Shown in pieces: positions 34,785 to 47,137 of a stretch of 64,000 nt of DNA (position 1 is its first letter; every line of letters starts with the position of its first letter). The notes beneath the pieces are model-generated. The model worked only from the letters and a program-made list of their open reading frames with translations. It was not told the origin of the DNA and searched no databases. Source of the stretch: Plutella xylostella. Taxonomy: Eukaryota; Arthropoda; Insecta; Lepidoptera; Plutellidae. Position numbers and translations under genes: made by a program. The DNA is taken from contig NC_063997.1 of assembly GCF_932276165.1 (NCBI RefSeq), positions 6,892,001-6,956,000 of the forward strand, read 5' to 3'.

Positions 34785-34861
34785 ACTCTATCTTGCATTA
34801 AAAGTACCGACGGCGTGACAACTCTCGTTCGTTTGTTTTTCGTAATCTAATGTTTCCCCCA
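34785..34861 (-). mobile_element. Partial MITE, family MB
   Basis: ACCACGACTCTATCTTGCAT and ACAACTCTCGTTCGTTTG match the reverse form of the family. Only about half remains; the missing half lies on the side where the SINE sits. Confidence 0.6.
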
Positions 34862-35732
34862 GGGGTAGAGTCCTAAGAGCGTTCATTGCACCAATATTCG
34901 GTCATCGGCTGTTCAGCACACTCCAAAATGCTACGTCAACTTGGCTTTCCTTGCGGCGCTGAATAAAATGGCTCACAATTAACAATGATAATCTAGCATT
35001 GCAATTTCTCTAATAAAGTAAAAAAACACCTGGAAGCTCAACAGTAACGATCCGATGCTATGCGATGACGTGTACTCCGGTCCGGTGTGTTAGTTCCTAT
35101 TAAAGAATACTATTTTAATAATACATTTTAAAGCCAAAATTCAAATTGCATAGGTATGTTGAATATACATGATCTGTTGTGAGTACTGAATTCAAAGGTC
35201 AGTTGTATATAACAACAAAAGTTCAAACCAAACACGCAAAGTATACGCTTTACAGAGAATTGCGCAGAAACGAACTAGGAAATAATTAAATACTCTCTTT
35301 GGCGCAAATGTAATACGTTTACACAATAGAATTTAATGAAATAATAATCTGTCTGACTGCATGCAAACGAGCCAGCAGTAATTTATTGCTATTTACGCTC
35401 ACAGCACTGTATTTTGTTTCCAGCAAATTTATTACCGGCTTACTTATCTCTGGAACTGTTGAAAGTATAGCGAATAAATGCCAAAACTAGCATTTAAATT
35501 TTGATGAGCGCTGCAAAATGCAGGCAAATGTTATGATTGTATTCGTTCACGCGTTGTTACAAACAATGTGGCACGCTGGCGGCGTATTGTATAATAATTC
35601 GTTGTTAAATAGAATTAGGCGTATTATAAATAAATGTCCTACAGTATACAGCTAGGTACAAACATTACTAATTAATATGGGAACCGGTGCTTGACAAAAG
35701 TACATAATTTTGTAGACAAAAAATACCTATAA
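34862..35732. other. No gene seen
   Basis: Mixed-composition DNA without a recognisable frame or repeat. Confidence 0.35.
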
Positions 35733-35985
35733 TCTGTATATATAAAAGAAGAAAGTGACTGATTGGGCATCAACGCACAGCCCAAACGACAACTCAAGCT
35801 GCAATCATGAAACTTGGAACCTAGGTTCCTGTAAGTGCACTAGTATTATAGATAATTATTATTATATTATTAGAGGAATTCCCGAAATTCCCACGGGAAC
35901 GGGAATCAGCAGGAAAATCCTTTAATATGAAAAATCTAAACGGGAAAATCTTTCATGGCGAAGCGAAGCTCGTGGGAAATGCTAG
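35733..35985 (+). mobile_element. Non-autonomous Helitron, 253 bp
   Basis: It begins TCTGTATATATAAAAGAAGA after an A and ends GAAATGCTAG before a T, as expected for rolling-circle Helitrons (5' TC, 3' CTAG, inserted between A and T). The hairpin-prone GGCGAAGCGAAGCTCG lies just before the end. There is no coding sequence. Confidence 0.7.
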
Positions 35986-35986
35986 T

Positions 35987-36750
35987 CTAGTACAAAAAAA
36001 ATGCTTAAAACTATAAAATACGTTAGTAACATCAATACTAGTGTCTGGAAGTAGATTATGGTTAATTGAAGCCATATAGTTATTGGTTATAACTCTATTC
36101 AAGTCTCCTGAATCATCCTGTATAGTGTATACGTACGTATCTATCAGCTGCACTTCTGTGGATGTTTTATTTTCTCATCGGAGAAAGGGTCGTCTTCACT
36201 TTTATTAGTTTCGTATTTGTTACTTTTTGCCTTTTACATCCGACACAAAGTATAAAAGGTTTTAATACAGACAAAGTGTATTTAAAAACATTCTATTAAA
36301 GTCTACCAAGCTACTTAATATTTAATTAAATTTATAATGCTTCGGATAAAGGCATTAAATTTCGTTCCATTTCCCTGTCTTGGTACCAGGCTCTCAGGGG
36401 CTATAGAAGCTATCACGTGGTGTTAGTGCGTTGATCGTTTTCAACGCTATCAAGGAACAAGGGTATAAGCGAGTAAGCCTATTCACAGACGGGATTTCAC
36501 CGGCCTTTCAGGCGGCGTTGTCGAGCTTTGTGGATGATATTTACAGGTATTTAGCAGACAACCAAAAAATATTTTTTAAAGTCTGCGTGCGACCTCATTT
36601 AGCAGAACCTTCACGGAGCTCCCGGTGCGGAAATGACTGATGTTCTCATATTATATGAAGCTATTTATTATTCCGCTGAACGTTTTTGGTTCGACACACT
36701 TTAAGTGACATTGGAATGAGGTTGAGAAAAATATTATGATGAGAGAATAT
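35987..36750. other. No recognised gene
   Basis: A 69-codon plus-strand frame at 36431-36640 (with FTDGISPAFQAALSSFVDDI) has a protein-like composition, but I do not recognise it. Confidence 0.3.
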
Positions 36751-36810
36751 GCTACGGGCGCCTACGAGCTTCTAAGTGCTACGCCGTAGCTAATATCGTA
36801 GCCATGCTAT
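36751..36810. repeat. GCTACGCCGTAGC repeat, second locus
   Basis: GCTACGCCGTAGC at 36778-36790 is flanked by GCTACGGGCGCCTACG and TATCGTAGCCATGCTA, the same vocabulary as at 2700-2800. Confidence 0.55.
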
Positions 36811-39800
36811 GGGTACTGGTTTATGCAACAAAATACCTTTAAGTAGATTTTTTAACTTTAATTTGAAAACTTTATGGTAATTTATCAATCAGTCAGTTTT
36901 AAATCTCGGTGGCATTAGGTACTTTCTTATTGAACAAAATGAATTTATTCTGTGGTCTTTATAAAATGGAAATTAAGGTTTGTTATTGAATGAAAATACA
37001 ATGAATAGGTACGTATATTTTATGGACTATAAAGATTCAACTTTGTATTGGGACGTTAAGGTATAAAATATTGTTAGGTAGGTCATTTTGTAGCATCTCT
37101 GGACTCGGTGGTCATAAAATTAAATTGTATCATATTAGCATAATGTGCGGATACAACTCTAAACCATGACATAATAAGATGACTACATAGATACAAGATA
37201 TTGGACTATCAAAAAACCAAAATGTACGTTTCCGTAGTAAAGCTCAAGAATAATTTTCCCCAAAAATACTGTAAAATGCTCGCGCTAGAGCCATAAACGT
37301 CAAAAAGTAATTTCAGTAAAAGTTGTTTTACGATAATTAGGAGTTTAGGTGACAAATTTTCAAATCTGTAATCCGAATAAGGGAAATTCACGGTAGGGCA
37401 ACTTTTTATGGCAGTTTCCAAATAATTCCTTAGTTTCTTTTTTACTATTTACTTAAGTTTATTAAAAAATCTTTATCTTTAACCTTAGTTTGTATCACCG
37501 ACTGCAGTTAAATCACAAATTAAGTTTTCACAGACTGTCGGAATTTGGTCATGATAATCGTCACCACACCGTCATTCCTACGAAGGGTTCATCAAATCAT
37601 AATAATCAGAATGTCAAAGAAAATGCTGACAAAAAGCCCTCGTTACTCACCTTCATAAATGTACTTGCGGCCGCAAGTGAAAACATACATTTCCATTTCA
37701 ATTCTATCTGTATCTGCACGAACATACGCACATAGAGTCACCTCTTTTTCTGTAGCCTACTGTACGTAGCCGCAAACGCAAAACGCAACTTTATACAAAA
37801 AATGTTGACGTCATGTTTTTCACTGACTTTATTAAGCGATCTTGCAAAACCTTCAAACTTCTGACAGTTACATTCGTATTTTTCGACGGAGATTGATGCC
37901 GGCTTGCAACATTTGGTATGAAACATTTACTTAGGTACTTACAAAATTCAGTAGGTACCTACTTCCATTATCCTATAGGAACCTTAATTTATTAGAAAAA
38001 AATATATATTTTCCCCCTCATTGAAAAGTTAAAGAACGTTTTAGCTATCGAACTGTTCTGTTGAATTACATATTAGTTTTATTTTTTTTAATTTGTTGTT
38101 ACCGTGATCATCACACGACATCATCGATCAGGAGCTAAGCCGCTTACTCCATGAACAGCTACTTCAGTCGGCAATCGTCAATCCAACATATTTTCACAAC
38201 CTCACTTCTTCGAATAATTTTCCTCCATCCGTTATTCCTTTCCCCGCAGAGATCGGGCCGGCTAAATATTTTTCTAACCCTCTCTGGCCATGGCCCGGGC
38301 GAGATCCAGCCATGACTTTCTTTTGTTTCTCAGATAAACAAAGGAGAGAAAGATGATAAAAGCCGGGTTACAGATTTTTTTAAAGATTTTTGTTTTTTCA
38401 TTCCATATTTGAATTAAAAACCGCTGCCGAATAAACAGCGTGTGTTTTTGTTCCACTTAACGCCCCTGTGCTCTCTTGTCCACTGTTTATTTATCGTTTT
38501 GAGGGCACTCGTAATTAAATATTGCTCTTTCAATAAAAACAGAATGTCAGAGCCATCGTTGGGTGCAGCGTGCTGGCGAATTTGTATAAAAGAGACATCA
38601 AATGAAAATATTTATTTTGTAATCCTACTTATTGCGTCAACATTTCGAGTTCGCGTAGGGACATCGTTTTGTTTTTTTTTTTTGGTGAGTACCTACTTAA
38701 CAATTTGAGTTCAGTATACTTAAAAATATATAAATAACTTATTTTAATTGCTACTTCTTATGATGTGAAAATAAACCTATTAATTATTACTTTTACCGCC
38801 TCATTTTTATGTACCTATATCACTTTTCAAAGCAGAAAATCTGGAATCGATCTTTTAACCTGACACCACAAGGATGAGGTTTTCAATTTTAATTTTAAAT
38901 TATCCTTTGGCGCTGAATAATATACCTACTTACTTCATACTATAAAGCTACCGGTTCTTGCAAAAAAATATAGGCATTTAAATTTTTTTTTCATTTAGTT
39001 ACGGGTGGTTCCAAACAAAGACCCCGTGGGGTTCTTATAATTGTGCCCCATACTGTTCTGGTGTTACTCGTAGTCTGTAAACCCGTGATCTGAGTTTTCT
39101 CGGACAATCAAAGAATCAGCAATTGCATAATTATCTTTTTTCATACGAGTAGATAGCAATTAAGCTAACTCTTATCGTGTAAACGCCACTTCATGAATAA
39201 TTCGTAAGCCGTAGTATAGTATTCACAGCACCAATTCGAATTAGTTATTGTGGTAGTTCTGCCATATCTCTTAGCTCTATGGGCCCGATTGCCCGCACGG
39301 ATATATGACGCCGTGTTTATCATGACGTCACATGGTGAAGGGCCGTGATCCAAATGCCCGATACAAATATCCTATAATTAATAACAGTCGATGGACCGCA
39401 TACGCGTCCTGTACATAAAAGGGTCCCAAAATCGTTTTAGTGTAACCATCTTAACTGATGGGACATGATTGTACTCGTCGTATTAGAAAGTTTTACAACA
39501 CAAAGTGTAGATTCATTTCAAGACCTTGTCATTCATTACAAACAAATAATTATTCATACATCGAATAAACCATTTGAACTTGAATCTAAAGTTGATAGAT
39601 AATAATTCATGATTGAAACCACTATTGTAATCTTCAAATATACCTACGTATTCAAATTATGTACATATTGAAAAGAAAAAAAACTGGTAAAAGAATTCCA
39701 TAATAAGAAACCTTTGTCACGAAATTGGACGCTCGATTGAACGCAAAGCTCCAAATATTTCACTAAAAGCCAAAGAATAATCTCGCACCTTTTTCACTCT

Positions 39801-40994
39801 ACAAAAAGTTTTATTGACGCACAAGAACCCCTATCGAAAAAAGTATCTCGAACATCCCCGCGATTTGCATCAGCTAATAGGGCCGCCTTATAAAACAAGC
39901 CGCGCCCCCGAAAAGTATTAGCGAAAAAGGTTCTACTGGAGAATTCAATAAATTCAGCAGAGCCGAAACGTTTCTCGATGACACTTAAATACATTACACA
40001 CCGAAATCCGTAGTCGGGGACTAAGTCTATAAACGCGAAATAAATCGTATCGTTACGGCGTAATGGCTGTAAAGGGCACAACGAAAAACTTCTCGAGCGC
40101 TATTAACTTTATTTAAGACTGTTATAAAGCGTTTTCAACGTTATCAGCATCCCCGAAGCCTAGTTTGGGCCTTAGCCCCAGATTATTGACGAAGAGGCGG
40201 CAGTCCTTGGCTGCCTGCGGGCTTGGTGATTATTTTTCTTTTCAATTGTTTCACAGAAGTGGCCTTCCAATATTGTTATAACCGCTATTACAATTAATGA
40301 CAATTTTATTGATGTAGGTAATAGATATAATGCTTGATGTGAAAACTACCAATAAATAATACCTAAATAGTAATTGTAGTTGCTGAGTATTTATAATATT
40401 CTATAAAATAACGCAATGCCAATGCGATGAAGTCATAGCTCATAGGTTCTTTATTATGATTTAACATATCACTATACTATGCAATAGAGAATTACATAAA
40501 TAAATAATATTCAGTAGTTTTGTGTGAAACATGTTAAAAACAAGCAAGGCTGAAACACTTCAAAAAAACATTTTACAAGTTTTCATGGTTGCGCAATTCA
40601 ATAAGAAAGTTAACGCGCCCCTTTATTACACACCATTTCAATTAGGCGGAACTTGGTCCGCTGGAGTGGCACAAAGGTCGGTAAAGAGAGGACAATCTTA
40701 ATTTACTTTCGCCCCGAATGGGGTATGTCAGGGCCGGACATCATACCCGGAAACGGTCCGACGATGGGACGATGAAGAAAATTTAATGCCAATGTCCCTC
40801 TTCGGCTATTCTCGCACAATTTATTAAATTACCATTTCGGTATTAAATGTAGCGTAAGGATTCTACCGCTCCAATGTGGGCCTCTTGGTAATGACATAGA
40901 TCGTTAAGCTACCGCTGAAAATAGTAGCCGGAATACAATTTTAGATTGGTTTTTGTTCGTTTAAATTACTAAGGTGGGCTTATGAACGTCTTAT
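36811..40994. other. No gene seen; about 4.2 kb
   Basis: This is the longest stretch without a recognisable repeat. AGTAGGTACCTACT, a 14-bp palindrome, is near 37950. AATAAACCATTTGAACTTGA near 39565 might be a LINE tail. Frames such as 37490-37735 and 39794-40081 show no motifs. Confidence 0.35.
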
Positions 40995-41060
40995 TACGAA
41001 TATTTATCTATCGCAGCCGAAATCGAACCTGGGACCACTATGGCAACAGTCTACGAGTGA
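40995..41060 (-). repeat. SINE family A fragment, reverse
   Basis: ATATTTATCTATCGCAGCCG followed by AAATCGAACCTGGGACC resembles the antisense B-box region of family A. Confidence 0.4.
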
Positions 41061-42598
41061 TTCAGTCGTATAAGCGAAAGTTATATGTTTTAAAATTAAC
41101 TAAAAGTATTTAAAGAACCTTGAAATAGCGCGCTAAGAGAGCGGAAGATTAAGTATACACAAAGGTTCTATACGGGTACAGTGTGAGAATGGCTGATGCC
41201 CAGTAGGGTGACAACAAATGCAAGGAAATGAGAGACTTCCGACTATTGGCACCTCGACTCGATTTACTTCGGCGGGGGTTTTTATAGCTGTTTACGAGTG
41301 TGAAGAAAAAAACAAAAATCTATGGCCATTTTCACACACTGTGTTCCAGTTTTTATTGGTGATTTTCTTGAGCGAATTTAGTATATCGGCCGTAACTCCC
41401 AAACGACCTTCATAAATATGAGGCATTTCTTCAGGGGGAGTAACCCTTTGTTATAGGGTAAATTGTAGTTTTCCTGAAAAAGTTCCAGAAACGTATGGGA
41501 ATCTAACAAATCAGAATAAATATTATTCGTACATTGGCACACCAATTAGAAATATAATTTATCCTCAAATTTTTACGAACAAAACTTTTAAGTTTGTGTG
41601 CAAATTAGCTAATTGTCTAAGTAGGCGTAGTGTGGTATAGAATTGTGGAATTTTATTAGTATTGTTCCCATGACAAAAAGTTGCTCACAATCACAACTTG
41701 TACTCACAATGACCTACCTATTTCAATGATAAAGTTCAGTACATTGTTAGTCTGATCCATCAAATTCAAGTATATATCTAACATATTATTTATTGTAAGA
41801 AAATAGAAAGAAAAAATATTGGAAATTTAGACCTTAAACATCGAAAATATCATCAAATATTTAAAACTGCTCACGAAAAGTTACAGTTAATCCTGGAACA
41901 GATTGACATTAATTAACCCTTTTCATGGAGATCGCCAGGTAATAAAATAAAAACATCGTCCAAATAAGCTCAGCCTTGTCAGTCTATCCAATGGATTCGA
42001 CAATTAATATAAAAATAATTGAGGCGCGCCCCTTGACAAGGGTTGACATTGAATTTGATGGTAAGAAAATGAAGTCAGAAGTTCACTGCGGGTTAATCAT
42101 GATATTATTATCTTCATGAGAAAATTTTGAGTGCTAGTTTCTTTTGTTTTTCAATTTCATTACAGAATAATCAAAATACCTAGGTGTGTACCACAAAATC
42201 GAATTAGTTATTTTATGGAAGTGTTTTATTAACTCAAAGTTACTCTGAAAGTTCAAGTTTATACGAAAAGAAAATTAAAAAGTTAAGAAAAAAGCGCAGT
42301 ATAAACTCAAATCTTTTTCAAGAGAGCAATTACGCACCTTTATTATGAATCGTTACAACATAAACAAGACTCCACATTAAGTATTTGTTCGTTACTTACC
42401 ATTATCAACCTTAAGAGATCGTCATAAGGGCGAAGTTGTGTGTTCAGTCGTTGAGTAAGTATATTTCTGTGACGTGAAAATGCTGACAGGTGTTGAGATC
42501 CCCGCGGCTGGTGCTGATCTCTCGAGCAAAATCTCCATTCGCATAGGACGTTGTGATACAGCGCTTTTAATGAGAACTTAAGGGGAAGTTTATGCGTA
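41061..42598. other. No gene seen; about 1.5 kb
   Basis: AT-rich; no motif or repeat was supported. Confidence 0.35.
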
Positions 42599-42704
42599 TG
42601 TCAACCATAGTTTTGAGGTCTCGTTAGTTAACCTAACGTAACCTAACCTCGCAGTGTCTATTTGTTGTCATATCGTAGAACGATCTCTCAACTCTATGGT
42701 TGAA
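42599..42704 (+). mobile_element. MITE, family MI
   Basis: TCAACCATAGTTTTGAGGTC and CGATCTCTCAACTCTATGGT followed by TGA are inverted ends; TA flanks both sides (42597-42598 and 42705-42706). The centre contains CCTAACGTAACCTAACC. Confidence 0.7.
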
Positions 42705-42721
42705 TATTTTCCGGCGCTCTC

Positions 42722-42790
42722 AAGCATAGGGATACTATGTACAATTGTACATACATCTCTCGTAGTATGTCTATGCCCTCAAGGGTTTCT
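42722..42790 (+). mobile_element. Small MITE-like hairpin
   Basis: AGCATAGGGATACTATG and CGTAGTATGTCTATGCC are inverted with a few mismatches around the perfect palindrome TGTACAATTGTACA (42739-42752). It lies 17 bp from MITE MI. Confidence 0.45.
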
Positions 42791-43138
42791 ATGGCCATTC
42801 ATATACCTATCACAAATATAATATATAATAATATAATTATTTATTTATTTTTTACAAAAAGATACATTTATTAAAACTTACCTTATTAGCTAATATTTTA
42901 TGAACAACATGTGTACAACAATGGCAAGTAAGTAGCATCTGCTGCTAAACTAGGTGTTAACCTGTATTTCAGCTCACAGCGCCATAAAAATAATACATGT
43001 AAATTTGACAAACTCCCACTTCTTAGACAAGTGACTGAAAAGCATAGCAGTTTAGGAACAGTACCAACAATATCAGTATAATCAGTTATAGTACAAACTG
43101 CGCATAAAGAAATCTGTAAAACAAAAATCCAAATCGAC

Positions 43139-43363
43139 TTCAAAAAACCACTAAAATGTAAGAAATAATTTACATCAATTTTATGTGTCATTACAAATAT
43201 ACCTAAGCAGAAACTGTTCTTTTTTATGTTGGTGCGGTGAAAAAGTAATCTGAGAAAATATGGCACCAACTTCAAAAAATATCAGTTCCTGCTTAGGTAT
43301 ATTTGTAATGTCACATAAAATTGATGTAAATTATTTCTTACATTTTAGTGGTTTTTTGAAGAC
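43139..43363. repeat. Inverted repeat IR1, about 80-bp arms
   Basis: CTTCAAAAAACCACTAAAAT and the following 60 bp, through CTAAGCAGAAACTG, are mirrored by CAGTTCCTGCTTAGG and the following bases through TAGTGGTTTTTTGAAG. The arms are nearly identical, with a loop of about 60 bp. The right-arm sequence occurs again at 45060-45395. A 125-codon reverse frame over the left arm is a by-product. Confidence 0.75.
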
Positions 43364-43380
43364 GGTTTTTAAATTTTTTA

Positions 43381-45028
43381 AATTATTATTTTATTTTATT
43401 GTTTTTAGTTAATTTTCAATAATATTCAATCAAAAGTAAGGTGCAAATGATACCAATAAGTCCTACTAGTCAATACGAATTCAAGCCTAAACACGAGGTA
43501 GTTGCTATATACCGTTGAGGAGTTCCTTTGACTGCCTTCCGTTTCCATCATCAGATCAGCTCAAGGTCACCATCATATTTTTTTGTTATAAGAACTATAT
43601 TTACGTTCTAATTTTCATTAGAATCGGTTAATAGGTGCCCAAAATGGAAATTAATACCCTGTTTTTACCCCTTTACCCACCCTTGGGGGTAAGATAAAAT
43701 TCTGAAAAACACAACACAATACAACAAAAAAAGAATTTTCAAAATCTGTCCATAAACGGCGGAGTAATCGGTGAACATACATAAAAAATATATAAAAAAA
43801 GATCCCGACGAATTGAGAACCTCCTCCTTTTTTTGAAGTCGGTTAAAAATTATGTAATTTTTTTAAAATAAACAGCTAAAGCCTCACCCAACAAGCAAAA
43901 CGACAACACCGAAGCACCAAACTCGAATTCAAATGTCAATAAAATTCGCGTCCAAAAAAGCGACCTCTTAAAGTTTTCAACTTAGCAGGCACTTCGCCTT
44001 AATGAAAGTTGTACGTTGAAATATGAGTGTTGCGGTGAAATACGGGCCCGTCTCGTGGGGAGCCGGCGCTTATCAATTATTGTGAGTTGTGGGTGAACGG
44101 CGGCGATTATGTCGCGCCCTTGTTCTTTGTTGCTTCACGGAGTGATCACTAATCGCAGCCAGAGGTTGCGAGGTCATAATTACAGAGATAATATTGTAAA
44201 TTTTATAACGTAAATTTCAGTGATAGACCTTTCGCTATCAACACCATTCCTATCGGTTCATTTTGGATTTGATAGTATTATTCACCTCACGATACACCTA
44301 AGTTTTCACTGACTTGATACTCATTGCTAGTTAAAATAAAAAGTAACAAAAAAAAATGTGTGAGTAATTGGCACACACCCGAGTCTAGGTGTGTGTGTCT
44401 CTTCTATAGCTCTGCAATGTGGTTTTTTACAAACCTTTTAATTCATGCCATATTCTTTGCATTTTCTATAAGTACACATAACTAACTTTACAAAGTAGTG
44501 TTTTCTATGCCTACCACTACCTATATCCTTATTTATATAAAGTAGTTTTTAACCGACTTCAAAAAAAGGAGGAGGTTCTCAATTCGTCGGGATCTTTTTG
44601 TTATGTATGTTCACCGATTACTCCGCCGTTTATGAACCGATTTTGAAAATTCTTTTTTAATTGTTTTGGGTTGAGCTCCCAGGTGGTCCCATTTTTTCAG
44701 AAGGTATTTTATCTCACCCCCAAGAGTGGGTAAAGGGGTAAAAACAGGGTATGAATTTCCATTTTGGGCACATATTAACCAATTCTAATGAAATTAAGAA
44801 CGTAAATATAGTTCTTATAACAAAAAAATATGATGGTGACCTTGAGCTGATCTGATGATGGAAACTGAAGGCAGTCAGGGGAACTTCTCAACGGTATATA
44901 GCAACTACTTCGTGTTTAGGCTTGAATGATTCGTATTGATTAGTAGGACTTTTTGGTATCATTTGCACCTTACTTTTGATTGAAAGTTATTGCTAATAAA
45001 CTAAAAACTATAAAATAAAATAATAATT
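43381..45028. mobile_element. Fold-back pair FB1: two 470-bp inverted arms around a 695-bp loop
   Basis: The left arm (43381-43850) and right arm (44546-45028) are inverted copies. Both hold AAGTAAGGTGCAAATGATAC, CACGAGGTAGTTGCTATATA (with changes on the right), TTTACGTTCTAATTTTCATT and, at the inner end, CCTCCTCCTTTTTTTGAAGT next to CGGTTAAAAA. The loop (43851-44545) looks like ordinary, partly GC-richer host DNA. The arms differ by small indels, so they are not brand new. Either two separate elements landed head to head or a fold-back element carries the loop. Confidence 0.7.
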
Positions 45029-45059
45029 AAAAAAAAATATTTATATATATAAAAGAATT

Positions 45060-45395
45060 AACTTCAAAAAAGAACAGTTCCTGCTTAGGTATATTTGTAC
45101 TGTCACATACGAGTACAGTGTCACAAACTTATCTGTTCCGGTGAGAGCGAACTAAATTCATCCATATCTCATTATTTACTAATGAATTATATATTGATAT
45201 AGATTAGATGGGTTTATTGAAACCACAAGAGCGAATTACCACTAGTGGCAAACTTTAAATCTTATAGAGTGAAGAAATATTACACATTTACGTGAGCTGT
45301 CACCGGAACAGATAAGTTTGTGGCACTGTAGAATTTGTGTAAACCTTAAATTATTTGTAATATTTTAGTGGTTTTTTAATTTTATTTAATTATTT
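45060..45395 (+). repeat. Second copy of the IR1 right arm, split by a MITE
   Basis: CAGTTCCTGCTTAGGTATAT continuing to TGTCACATA stops at the left end of MITE MK; AAATTATTTGTAATATTTTA followed by GTGGTTTTTT resumes after it. The pieces line up with 43285-43360. Confidence 0.6.
45116..45328 (+). mobile_element. MITE, family MK
   Basis: CAGTGTCACAAACTTATCTG followed by TTCCGGTGA and TCACCGGAACAGATAAGTTT followed by GTGGCACTG are inverted ends, with TA on both sides (45114-45115 and 45329-45330). The ends are variants of those on the 22048-23605 element. Confidence 0.8.
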
Positions 45396-45682
45396 TTTTA
45401 TTATACTGAATATATTACAAATACCCGTAACATACGCACGATGAAATTACAGTCGTATGTTGCTTAGGTTGTTGTTATTGATAAACAATACCTCTAGAAA
45501 CGTTATATAAGGTTATAAGAGAGAAGTCCACGGAATACGTTTGTGAATGGTCGTTGAGTGATGCACGCACCATGTCTCTTAATTATTTTCCTTATAAGTA
45601 CTTACCTACATACCGACTTGACGTAGACGAGCCTTATGCCTCACATGCGTTCCATTATTATCGGTTCCGCATTTATTTACCA
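45396..45682. other. No gene seen
   Basis: AT-rich spacer. Confidence 0.35.
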
Positions 45683-45889
45683 CTAGCTGTTCCCGCGCGC
45701 TTCGCTACACCTTAAAAAGTTTTCCCGTGGGAATTCCGGGATAAAAAGTAGCCTATGTTCTTTCCCAGGGTCTAGACCGTATGTATACTAAATTTAATTC
45801 AAATCCGTTCAGTAGTTTTGGCGTGAAAGAGTAACAGACAGACAGACAGACAGACACAGTTACTTTCGCATTTATAATATTAGTTAGGA
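45683..45889 (-). mobile_element. Non-autonomous Helitron, 207 bp, reverse orientation
   Basis: On the reverse strand it starts TCCTAACTAATATTATAAAT and ends GCGCGGGAACAGCTAG, lying between A and T. It contains (GACA)n and AAAAAGTAGCCTATGTTCTT on the plus strand. The copy at 56099-56305 has the same length. Confidence 0.75.
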
Positions 45890-47137
45890 TGATATTTTAT
45901 GAGGAAGTGTTAGTTGCTGTTACTCTGACTTACTCAAATGAAAGCTTTGAGCATAATCCCCTAAAGTCTAAACTCCATACTTAAATTGCTAATCAGTGCA
46001 CAAAGAAGGACTTTTAAATCTACCAACCAAAACCCTATTAAGCTCCAACAAAAGAGAACCTACAAAGATCGGACCTTAGGCCCTAATAAATCGATCGAGC
46101 GATATTCAAAAACATGAAATATCGCTTTGAAACTTTGTGACGCCAATACAGCTTTGAATTAAGTGTATAAGTCCCGCCCAAATAACTTTTCAACTTAATC
46201 CAAACATAGGTTCAGGGTTCCGGGAACTTATTCCAAAATGAAGTATATTCATTCATTATTCTAATCCTTGGAAATCCTGGCACGATCTTACTTCCTAGGG
46301 GTAGCGTGTCAGCATACGCCCATTCTCTTTTATAAGTTGTCCCTTACATCCGGATTGTAAACAGAGACTTGTATCTCTTATGATGTCACAATAGAGCCTA
46401 TTTTCGAGATACTCGGTGTTTGTCTAAGGGTCGAGTTAGGTGAATGGATTGTGTACCATTAGTCAAAAACGAATCTGAAACGGGTCGCCGACGGCTGCGC
46501 CCTTTCTTCAAAGGTCGGCACTTCATCGCCTTTTCATCTCAACTTACACGTCAACACTTCGGCTATACACGTCGTATAATAAGCATGCTTATTTACCAAA
46601 ACGACGTGTAAAAAGCAAAAAAACATTTAATGCTTTGAAGTGCTTTGTCAAAAAGCTTTAAACCTTCTTTTGCACAGAGATAATATTTTACTCTATTTGA
46701 TAGTATTCCCTACCAACACTGCTTATTAATATTGTATATTTTATTATTTAAGTTGCCTAACTAAATCTATATTGAGACAAACCTATAAAAAATATACTAC
46801 TTATATCTGTATAGCCACAAGATATTCACACATTTGCAACAGACGAGACTTGGATGTAACCCACAAAGCATGCTTTTTAAATCCGCCGTGTAACATCGCC
46901 ATCACTTATCCATTTTGATCCAAAGTGGTATTTGGGATCCTTATAAGAGGCTGTAATTTTGGCGGCGCGCGCGTGCGTTTTAGACTGTTATTGTGCTAGA
47001 ACTCAGATGAGCAAGCAAGTACGTGTAAATAGCGTAATGAATTTTTGGAGAGCAGCGCTGCCTTTGTAAAAGACTGAATGTGTACTTATTGAGTACTTTC
47101 ATTAATATTTTGTAGCAATTCATACGTTTAAGTATTT
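45890..47137. other. No gene seen; about 1.2 kb
   Basis: GGCGGCGCGCGCGTGCG near 46961 is a short CpG-rich run. No coding frame was recognised. Confidence 0.35.

Noticed and set aside
41432..41457. Extra copy of MITE MB (GGGGGAGTAACCC)
   Set aside because: Only the terminal 13 bases resemble the family; no second end or core was found.
42634..42650. Interstitial telomere repeat (TTAGG)n
   Set aside because: Only two or three imperfect units, located inside a MITE.
42898..43275. 125-codon reverse open frame
   Set aside because: It runs across the IR1 hairpin and its loop; this is repeat sequence, not a gene.
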